DNA of 64,000 nt from Harmothoe impar. Taxonomy: Eukaryota; Annelida; Polychaeta; Phyllodocida; Polynoidae. A program made the position numbers and the translations under genes. Below the pieces are notes generated by a model, which did no database searches, was not told the origin of the DNA, and saw only the letters and a program-made list of their open reading frames with translations. The stretch covers positions 45,911,472-45,975,471 of the forward strand of contig OX381715.1 of the NCBI GenBank assembly GCA_947462335.1, written 5' to 3'. Position 1 is the stretch's first letter. Each line of letters begins with the position of its first letter. Of this stretch, positions 12,892 through 24,800 are shown piece after piece.

Positions 12892-15800
12892 CTGTATGAA
12901 GATAAAAAAAAACAAGGTTTCAAGGATACAGAATTTTGCTAAACGATTGATTGACATGTAATTAACATCATTATTGATATCTATAGTGCATGGGCTCACA
13001 TGGTCAGGAACATGTCATTTACATCACAAATGACTCAGCGAAAGACTCAGGATCATTACCCGAAGTCAATAAGTTTCATCAAGCAATTTGCAGTGCAGGT
13101 ACAATGTTTTATATAGCCATAGCTTGTGTACAAGACATGTAGTGATGACATAATGAACAAGCAATTCTACAGATATGAAAGTAAATATGAAATCTGTGCA
13201 TATTATGCTATTGCATCAAGTGATATTTTGTTATCAGGCAGCAGTGAAAAATCAGAACTTTCTGGAGAAGCATGCAAAAGCGCAACCAACAATGGAATCA
13301 TAATTTTCATCCCATATAAAGAAATGTTATAAAATCACAAATACCTTTTGGTTGAACAAGTCACTTGGCTCTTCCTTGTTAAGTGTAATGAGGCCAAAGA
13401 GGGCTGCATACCCCATCAGAGCTGAATCATAAACCAAACAAAACTCTGTAATTCCTATTGTCCATACTAAGGTTTCAGACCATTATCTAAAACTGTTGAG
13501 CCATTGAGTAATTATGAATGAGTGTTTCTTGCTTATAACCTGCATATATGATAGAATATATACTAAATCAGTCCAAGTCAGTTCATATTTGGTCAGTCTC
13601 TGTGAGCAGGAGGTCCAAACAAAGGCTACATACAGGCATCCCTACTTCAGAACCCAGTGCAATGAATTCGGGGACTTGTATTTCATTTGATATTTAATCT
13701 ATACTTCCCATGGTCAGTATAGTTTCCATACACATTGCTGGTTTTACACAAGAATTTATGGTGCCAGGGCTAAAACACCCAATGATGATTATCATGGAAC
13801 GCAGATATGGTTGTGATTAGAAAATTTACGATCAGACTGGGAAATTTAATGGCTGAGGTTTCCTTTGGATTTTCAAACACATACCTTTTTTCTCGTTAGG
13901 GTCCGTCGCCAACAAAGCTTGCTGGCGACACATTGTTTCCAATTGTGATCGCTTCTTCGACTCTGCTAGTATAGCGGCCCCCGCACTGTTAAAGAACGCC
14001 AGAATCTCCTTGCCGAAATCGGTCGGAGGCCCCATTCTACCGAACTCCTTCAGGAACTTTTAATAGATGGAAATGCAGCAACATATAATGACTATGGAGT
14101 TGAGTTAATGAAATGTCATGTATGTAATTTCTATTGAAAAATAAACCACATCCTACATGGGTGGTAATCTGCCCCATAATATCAATATGCAGATACCATT
14201 CAATTATGAGGCCACTCAAAAAAACAGTGGTTCAATAACTGAAAAATGTTACCGGGAGGCTTTCTTTCTTTTTTTACTCGCAGGCTAAAATGTATAGAAT
14301 GATAAATGTTTTTCCTTAACTTCAAATTCTAGTAGTCAAGAATTTATTGATCTTTACAAGTGGGCAAAAGAATATGTTATTTCTATCCCACTGCTTTATA
14401 CTTACAGTTTAAGCTTTATTCAATGATAGATATGCCAATATTTGTCAATTTATCATGTTTTTCATTGACAAATAGCAAAGAAAAAAGAAAAAAAGAGTTC
14501 CCCTCAAAACCTGACTTTTTGATAGCAAAATGTCTTTGTTACTAAAATAGAGGGAATATAACATCAGCCACACTGAGATTCCATCCGTACTTGTTTGGCA
14601 CAGTATTTTTGTACCGTATCTAAAAGTAGGGAATATGGGAAATAAATAATAATACAGGTAATCGGTGGAATATTAGATGTAACACAAGAGACCTTGTAAC
14701 AGAAATGTTTTGATTTTAGAATGATAAATACAATAATCATCTATCTAAGTCAATGTTTGTAAACAGAAAGTGTAGAAATGAGATGTTCATCATTTCATTT
14801 GTACATGGATACCCTATAAAATCTATCAAAGGACTGTCTGTAATTGTATATTCAAAAAATGCCAAATAAAGTTAAATTGTTCTCAAAAAAGTATAACTGA
14901 CATTGAATGATGGATTGAGTTTGACATCCCAGCGCACATTAAGTACCTTACGGGACTATCTCAAGTTAGTGAGCAGTTGATACAGAGTTAGAACCAATGC
15001 AGACCAATAAATCATCAGTACTACTTTAATTCATCTTGCTGACAAACAATGATGAACCTTCATGAGCATTCATGGCTCCCTCAAAGGCTTTTGTTGAAAA
15101 TCATAAAAATATACAAACCTCTTCTTCGTTTCGTAGAGGAGGAAACACATCTAGCAGTGTCACCATGCTGCAACCCTTCAGGATCTGTTCTCTCCTATGG
15201 GCGAAGGTCAAGTCCATCAATGTAGATAGGAGTCCCTTGTCACTTTCCCGTTTCTTGCTCTCAGCCTTCATGACCTAATATGGAAATAGAATGATAGTTT
15301 ATTTGCTGCAATAATTTTGTTCATGTTCATGGCTAGGCAGGATGGAGCAGTGACACCAGTGCATCACAGAAAAGTGATACTAGTAGGGAATACTGCTACC
15401 AACATGGTTAGTTAATCCTTTAAATTCGTTCTTGGACAATATAAATTCATATGCATTTTGTGTTTTAGTAAACAGGTCCTTTCCCATTTGATGGCCTTGT
15501 TTTTTTGTAGTGACAATTAATTCAAATGCATAAGATAGCATTTCTTCTAATTCATGAGAGAACAGTGTCTTACCTTTAAGTGGGATTGCAGGGAGGGGTC
15601 AAGGGCCAGTGGCTCAATCAAAGAATAGCTCCTGAAACCATAGCGGGCCGCAAATAATGGCTTTGATGTGGACGGCTCTTGCACCTCTTGCACCTTTCGT
15701 GGGGACTTCCTAGGACTTCCAGGGCCTGCTTGCGAAGGTACAGCTTGAACCGTTGTTGGAGTAGGAGAACTTTGTGGTGTAGGGGTTGTGGACTTGGGCA

Positions 15801-18800
15801 TTTGTCGTGGACCTTACAGTAAACAAAATTAATCTACCAAATCTAAGAATTCTGTGAAAAATTAGTCATATGATTGATCAAGCATGGACTACAGCAGTAA
15901 CTGTTAAAACAATACTAGGTCTATTGCATTATGTCAACCCCAACTCATGTTTTAACAATTGATATGCTAGCACACCATTATCTCCATGTAGCTGGGGAAC
16001 AGATGTGCTCACCCCCATAGTTTGCCAAGAGCAATCTTGGTGGCAGGAGAATTATTGATTAGTGCACTAAATGCTTGAAAACATAGGTCAGAGAGGTATT
16101 TAAATACTGCTTGCCTAATACAGCAGTGATCCCATATATAGGTGATGGCAGCTACAAGATGATGGATCGAATCCATAGGTTGAGGGAGGAAACCGCTACT
16201 GGGGCACATTTCCACTCTTTTCCAAGGATAGCAAATGTTTTTATGGTTTGCCTGGTCCTACATATATTCAATAGTCCCATAGTAGGTATGGTCAGACAAA
16301 CTATAGCCTTTGATGCCAGATCATCAGCTGAAATGGTTGCTAACACAGCTTGCACAAAGGCTGTGGCTAGTCAGATCACCAGTGCAGCTTATAGTATAAG
16401 GCCAAACTCAGGGGACCGCTTATAAGTGTGAAAGTTTAAACTTATATCAAAGTAGTTATTTTCAGACCCCTTCAGGCTTAAATATATAATTCTTCAAAGT
16501 TAGGGGTATGGCTAATATGCAAATTAGGCTTCTAAACTAGTTTAAGATTGTTTACTATTAAACCTTTTTACATTCTATCATAAAAAAACGAAAGTAATTA
16601 ACTGGCAAGTCAGGCAATCAAAGGAGAAGTAAATATACTCACTTATTTCTCGTTCTCGTTTTCTACGCCTGTCCCGCACTGCTGGAACATTTCTGTCACG
16701 ATACTTTCTTTTAGTTTGAAAGACACCCTGAATTTTCGACTTCCAGTATCTCTGTGACAAGACGAACATCACATTTAACACATATGTAGACAATTATCAT
16801 TCACTAATCAGAAAGTAAATTAACAGTTTGCAGAAAGCTCTTGAACAATGCTGATTTAAGGTGGATCACTACCTGTTGAAAATGAAACCACTGCGCAGGT
16901 CTCTGCGCATGCAGTTTAGATGTATCAGAATGATACCATATCGCTTAGTCTGATACATATATGAGTTCCCCACATCATATTGTAGGGGCGCGAATAATAC
17001 GTGTATATATGGGTTCGTGGAGTCAACGCGGGAAGTGCCTCCTTCGGAAACTAGGTGGCAACACCTACGCCATATCCTTTCGATTATCCAGTAGCGGAGC
17101 CAGGCAGGGCACTCCAGACGGCGCTCCAGTGGGGTGCCACGTCGACACTGCTTGGTCCGCGTTCAGGGTATATAAGAGGCCGAGGTTGGCTACCTCAGAG
17201 AGTTCGTCCCAGGACGAGCTCAGACCCACACCCTTTGATACCTTCGTTACCTTTTCGATCACAGGGCACCTACACCCCTCCCACTCTCTGGCTCCTGCAC
17301 CAGCCATGCTGGCTCAGGACCAGATCATCCAGCTTTGCTGACTTCGAGCTAAAGGTAGAACGCTGTACATTTCGAGTTGGCTATCTAATTGAACCGAACA
17401 AACCTTCGTGTTACTTTGAGGCTGTGATCGTGACGGAATAAACCTGTTGCATTCAAACCGAATTTGGAACCAATATTAAAAGATGAGAACAATTCAAGTA
17501 AAATTGAGCATTTTATGGAACTTTTGATATTTGATATATTTGTAACTGATAATATTTCCTATTTTTAACACGAATTAGTACATTGGCATTATTTACTAAG
17601 ACATTTTCTCAGAAATACTATAGACCTTAACATATTGCTTAAAACAACCAAGGCTATTTAATGAGAATGTTTTATAGCCACATTTTGATGATATTACCCA
17701 TCATAGTATGAAATCTAGTCCATTTTTGCATTATTTTCTATTTTCAAAGGCCCAAAATCCTAAAATTATGCATGGGACCCCCTATCAAAATTACTTTCAT
17801 ATGTTAGCAAATTATCTGAATAATTTTCTGAGAGTTAAAAAGAATTCTGTTAACTTTCGAAAGTATTTTTATCCAACAAGGCTATGAAATAATGATGGTT
17901 TATTCCTACTCTTTCCTGAAACATTATATCTTTACCCAGAATACCCTAGCATAAAACTATAAAATCCTTATTTTAGTAACAGGGAACCTATAGACGATTT
18001 GCATTTCTGTGAATTATGGTCGATATGAAAAAGATAAAAGTTTTCACAATTTTTTCTAATTTTTAGAAATAAATTAAAACACTTCAAATTTTCAAAATTC
18101 GATATTTCAAAAAGTAGTTCGGGACCCAGCATTTTTCTTTTCATTTATCATGTCAGTATGATTTAAACTACCTCTAGAAATAACGTTAAGAAATTCTGTT
18201 AACTTTGATCAAAGGGTAGTGGCCCATCTTAATAGAAAAGTGTTATTCAATATACAAAACTTTAAATCCAAACTGCATACAGATACTAGTGAAAATATGT
18301 CCATAGATTTATCCTCATATGTCAATAAAACTATTTCTAATACTATGAGGGGCATTTTCTGAAGTCATACCTTTTGAAAAGTTTATGAATTTAATTTCAG
18401 CGTTTATATTTACAACAAAATGGCACTGGTCTCTCCCTGAACCTGCCTACCCAGTACATGTTCATGCACTATCAAAGGATAACTGAGGGAAAGCACTAGG
18501 GTAAACCGTCCCTGAGTGGCCCCCCTGCATGACAAGTACCTATAGTGGCCCATCTATACCTCTATACATCAGTCTTTATTGTTATATTTTCCAAATTTAT
18601 TAATGCAGGTATGAAAGAAGAGACAATTATGCACCAATATCACAGTTTATATTATCCATAGAGTAGCCATAGTGTTTTCGACAGAGTGCCAAACATGACA
18701 TGTCTGTGTGACATGTAGCCCTCTTTTCATTGATAGCTTTCAAGAAAAATACTTTTTGGTACAAATTCAATGTCCAAAGGGTACCTTACTTTAATCAGCA

Positions 18801-21800
18801 TTTTCACAATATATTACATAGAAATCAATATTTTTGACTTGTCTATAGCATTCCAAACAGTGTCCCAATGAAAAGTGCTGCATACTAAGTCTTCATGAGG
18901 ATTGGATCACTATTTCTACATGTTATATTGTATCAAAGTCAGTCTTGTGGGTTTCAGCTCCTCAACAGGGCCACCCATGGGCGGTTTACCCTATGTGGCT
19001 GGCAATTTCTGATTTATAATTTTTGACAGGTATCCCTTATGCTTAGAAGAAGTAGGGTAGGGAGGAAGGTGGGTGGGTGATGATGAGTTCAAAATAGTGG
19101 TCAAGTGAGGACCCCTTCCCTCCGTTCTCTCCCTCACACCTACTCTCCCTGAGAGTCGGAAAGCTTTTCCCTGGTTATTCCTTGATAAAACATGCACACA
19201 TGTAGTATCCATATCTACTATATCAGGACATAGGCAAATTCGAATGAGAGGCACAGTGCAATTCTAGTCTAGCTTCTGTACCCCACTAGTTTGACACTAA
19301 CACCTGGGGAAATAGTCAACATAAACAGCACATCATTAAATGGAACTTTAAAAACTCTTAATGTTAGTCAATCCGATTGGATCAGTTATTACAATACCTC
19401 TTACTTTTCCGCAGAAAAACATTATCTTGTAAAGTAACAATTTGAAAACAATTTTGTGACATTTCGTCATATTTTGAGGAATCATATTCCATGTACTCCT
19501 AATATTTTCTGGCATACAGATGCACAAAGGGTGCTTTTTAATAGGATTGAACCATCTTAACACTAACTGTCTTTTTTTTGGCTTTTGATATTAATAGAAC
19601 TGGGCAATGGGCAACTTCCACACAACAATGAACTTTCTAACAAATGAGAACCTGTATAAAAATGCTTAAAGAGATATTTCATGAACACTGCCTTAATGCA
19701 TACAATGCCATCTCTTGTGCTCCAGGATTTGACTATGTTAGGGAATACATCTATCAGATCTGCCGCAAGGTTTATGTAGTCTGGGAAGCTGCAAAAAAGA
19801 CATAATAAAATCAAAATACCATATGTAGGCCACATCAAGTTGGACTAGGGATTTTAAGCACCATATTTTCAGAAATGTTATTTTTCTATTTTCAAGTGTC
19901 TACAGATTGTGCCTGCATCATATCCTGTAGAATCACTTTTTTCTTAAATTGTTGGTGACTCCCTCTGTAAGGGGGAGCCAGGATGTTGCCGAAAATTGAC
20001 TCAGAAAAACATCACCTGGTCCACTTTAAGATTGAAATCTGAGGACAAAAAAAGATTTGGAAAAAAAGTCTAAAAAATAATTGTGTGTTGGGGATGAGTT
20101 TAGTAAGTGTTACTACTTTGCATTTTCATGTATAACCAGCATCTTTCCTTGTAGAATGCTGTACACAACCTGTACCTGTGTCTGGAAATCTTATTCCATA
20201 TGCCAGGTACTTCTGCCAATTTGACCATTACCTGACTTCAGTTAGTTCAAAAGCATTTCTGGGTGAGCATCGACTATAGTTGGCAGAACTATATAAGGAA
20301 ATCTATTGCACAAAATATTGTCCCCCATCACCGGAAAATACCTTTTCTGGCCACCCTGAAAGCATCAAATGCTGTCATACTCAGATTATTTAGAAATGGG
20401 GAGTCAGAAGTGGCCAGACCATTAGAGGTTAAACCTATCCAGCCGGACCTCAAAGTGGGCACAGAATTACCATTGGAAGGATGAAATGTGTATAAAATTT
20501 GAAACAGAACAGGGGTAGACACTAACATTTCAGACCATGGGCCACCCGGGCCCGCAGCCTCTGAAAGTTGTAGGCCCGGGATTAAACCTGTGGGCCCGGA
20601 AATTTCTTAAGTTAAAACAGGAAAATGGTTCCATATCGGCTCAATATAACATTATTTAAAGAAAGAATTTACATTGAAAAACATAATAAATAAGTTCCGT
20701 ATATATTTAGATTATCTGAATCTTTTCAGCCAGTATATATAGTATAATTTTATGTAACTTTTTACAAAATGATTAGGCTTTCTGTTTTACTCTCTAGAAC
20801 CCTTAATAATGCTCTGATTCACAAGCCATAAAAAATGGCATGTAGACCAGAATAAGGTCCTTGCTACGGGCCACCCGGGCCCGTAGCTAGGCAAGCAGTC
20901 TGAAAACTACGGGCCCGGACCCAAAACTACGGGCCATTGGCTCCCGGGCCAGCGTTAGTGTCTACCCCTGCAGAAGCAACCAATTTCATTTGAAATGACA
21001 GCATGATGTATGTTAACATAAAATATTTCAATGCTTACTAAGCTCCCTGATTTGTTATGTTGGTATATATCGCTGATAGCAGCTGCTTTTCTTCTGATTC
21101 ATCCAAGGATCTTCCTTCCTTCGATGATAATATCTTTACGATTGGTGGTGGTACCAAATCTTTAAAAAGGTTATTGAGATGAACCAGTGTGCTGCATTCT
21201 GCTGGGACGTACACATCTCCCCTGATATAGAAATGAGTAAAAGGAATATCATATATCTGATCCTATTTGTCATACAGTCAAACCTTAGACATCAACAAAT
21301 TCCTACAAAGTAGCAATACCAATACCTCATTCTAAAATTCATTCCCTGATTACAAAATAAGATTGTAGACAGTAACATGTATTGGGAACAGGAACCTTTG
21401 TGCACTGTGCAAAAAGGTCTCTATTTGCAGATCGCGCCACAATGTTAACCCTTTAGCCAGAAATTCACCCAAACTCTTGACTACTGGTATTCCCAACTGC
21501 TATTGCTACAAAAAACGGGGGATTTCCATGTCATATCATTTTAGGCCCAAATCTGCCATGGGGGCAGTAAAATGTGGATATTTCAGAATGTGGGCTGAAA
21601 GAAACATATTCTATCTATAATCTGTGAAAAAATATGATACTTGGAATATTTTTTCTCCCAGAAAAAGAGAGTTCACAAATCTTTCAAAATGATGCCAAAT
21701 GACATCACCCGTTTTTTGGTGGATGATGCCAATTGGCATCACCCGTTTTATGGTGGATGATGCCAATTGGCATCACCGGTAACTAAAGGGTTAATTATTT

Positions 21801-24800
21801 TTGTTTTCAGGATATACAATGAAGACTTGCCTTTTGACTTCTTGATTTGTTCCTGGAGACTCCTGTGGAGAAGAGAATTCCTCCTGCTGTATCTTGAGTT
21901 GTACTTTGTTGAATGAGTTTGGATGTAGAAGGTTGTACATTGCCTCTTCGTAGTCAACGTAACTGTTCATCTCATCACAGAACCATTGTAGTGTGCAGGC
22001 ACCCGTTTGTTCGAAGCGCTCCTGGCACTTTCCCAACAGTTCCCCCGGTTTGGTGAGGACTATCTTCTGGACTTCTCCAAACTTCACGCAGAATTTGAGA
22101 GTTTGTCTGCAAAATTGACAAGAATATATTGCATTTTTAAATCAAAACATTTGATTTATTTTCCCTGTAAAATTATGCAATAAATGATGCGTCAAAGGAT
22201 AGTTAACTCTTTAAAGACCCATGTCGTTAAATAATGACATTTGTCGCCATGATGCACCAATGCAGCCCTGCCAAGTAACTTGACATTGCTGCATTGGTGG
22301 ATCATGCCGACCCTTTGGGAGTGTCTCAACCAAGTAGGGTCAGCATGATCCTTGAATGCAGCACTAGCGAGTTAATCACCAGGGTCTCTCCAGGGAGTTT
22401 CACATCATGACATAGTGTGACATACATAGAATGTGCATAGTACTATAATAGGGTGTACCATTGATTTAGTATGTCCTAAGATTATCTTCCTGGCCCCAAC
22501 CTGTCCAGGGACACTATTTTGGAATAATAATTCATGCAAGCTTAATATCGCACCATAGAAATCATGAGAGGATATAGTAAATTCTTGGGGGATAGGGATG
22601 TTTGGTATCAATTAAATTGAGGCTGACATGCTTACAAATGTCAGCTTATATGTGATACTTTGTAGTAATATTTCTTTCTCAATGTAAGTCATCAGCTTTT
22701 AACCGGGGTCAGTTATTCAACATTATTAGTGCCATGAAACTATTTTGATGCAATTTCTGTTGTTAAATTTACTCCGAAATAGTGAAGCTCTCTGATCTAG
22801 GATACATTCAGGTCTTGATAGTCTATCCTTTGATAGTCTGAGTGACACAGGATCTGACCAGTTCTGGCTGTTACAGTCTTATACATTTGCATCAAAATGT
22901 GCTTCGATAGACCATCAGATTTGAGATCTGACTACCTTTGGCCTACAATGGCACTGGTTGGACTACCAATACCTGACTGTATGTGGTAACGAAGTGTTTA
23001 TTATTGAACATGGTAGATTCATTCATTAGTTAGTTTCGGGCTACCATAAATTTATTACTGTGAATATAAGTTATGAAACATATTTGCACTTACAATTGAC
23101 ACTGCTGACTGCTATCTATGTACAGATCTTACATAATGTTGCCCTTCAGAGCAATTCCCATTTGCATGGAGCCAGGTAGAGTATAGATACCTAAGCATGA
23201 CTCCCGACTCAGATCAGTAACTCGGAGTAGTATCAATTCAGGGATTTTTTCCACAAGGTGACAGTGGTAATGATGGCTGAATCCTGTGATGGTCATTTTC
23301 TGACAAGCCAGATAGTGAGTGTCTTGAAAGGCTATTGCGTGCCTTGGTTCAACAAATGTTGGTCCAGCATCAGACTTGAGACACACTGCAGTTTCTCGAT
23401 AGTAGGATGTGTTTCCTAGCTTTAAACCCTTTCCAAGACAAATGATGGTATCTAGGTCCTCAGTCATCTCAGCGGCCACAAGCTGTCTCAGGCGGGCTGG
23501 GAGGTCTCTGACCATCACCGACTTCTTTTTTAACAGTGTGCACTTCTCACTAAAGAAGCATGCAGAGTTACAATGCTTTGATGCACGAGCACACTGGTGT
23601 CTTTCCGCAACAGACTTGCTGATGTTTTTGCTACACCTACTTGGCTTCCAGATTTCTAGAAACTCTTGATGTTTGGCCTCAAAGCGAAGTGTCCATAGTT
23701 GGATGAGTGGGCCATACATCAGTATATCGTCTGCATAGTGCAGAAGGTAATGATCCTTCGGTTTTAACTTTCCCTCTTGCTTCAGCTCTAGTTTTCTTCG
23801 TATAAATTGGGAAACAAGATCACGAAGCTCAGAGACTTGATCTTCTTTTATCTTTTTGGCACAGAGGTACTCTACAATTATGCGCAGCTGCAAATAAAGC
23901 TGCCATAATTCATCATCCTCAGGCACTAGATGGCCCATTATGAATGGGAGTAGACGAAACAGACACCACATCTTAGAAAATGTCTGTTTTACCTCACAGT
24001 TATGTGTGATGTGGAGAGGTTTGTTAGTTTTGTCTGATCCTAGGAAGTCAAAGGATGTTATGAGTTCATTGATTTCCTCAACTGAAGTATGTCCATGCTC
24101 AACACTATGCTTCAGCATGTGAGTGACCACATCCTTCACAACACCTTCGAATAAATCATGTCCAATGTCGCTTGGCAAACCAGTTGTACAGTGGAAGCCG
24201 GGAATGTCATCAAATATGGAAGCTCTGTTTATTCCATATATGGACGAGAGTATTGGATGTTTGGCCACATTCTGGACTTGCACATCATGAGTGGCTGTGT
24301 TTCTACTTATTCCGATTTGTCCTGCCTGCAACTCCTGCTTTGTTATCATACAGAATCGACATGAGAGGTTGGCCGAAAAAGATTCAAGAAAGCCACCTAT
24401 CTGGTGCGCTGCTAGGTTGTCCCCTACACAGACAAAAAGAGTGCACTTGAAGTTTTGCTTGGTACCATTTACATCAATGTCTATACCATTTTCGACGAGA
24501 TCCTGCAAGTCCTCAATTACATATTGACTTGCTTCTTTTAGACCATACGTTTTGATATGTTTACTTTTACAAAGCCCTACAAGATGAATGGACTCTGTTC
24601 CTGATCTCATATGTGGAGGCATGTCCATCAACTGGAAATAGGTTGCCATCAGCTTTTGATTTTTGGAATGTCCTCGTAGGGGATTTGTGGGTGTAAATTC
24701 ATCCATATATAGCTTTAGTGCTAATGTATTTTGCTGTTGTAATATGGGATGGGTTTTGTATAGTGAGCCATCAAATATGTCACACAGTGAGTCGTCAGAG

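Noticed and set aside
20263..20528. Overlapping frames of 73 and 66 codons in intron c-d
   Set aside because: No splice sites in the right phase, and exon c joins exon d in frame without them.
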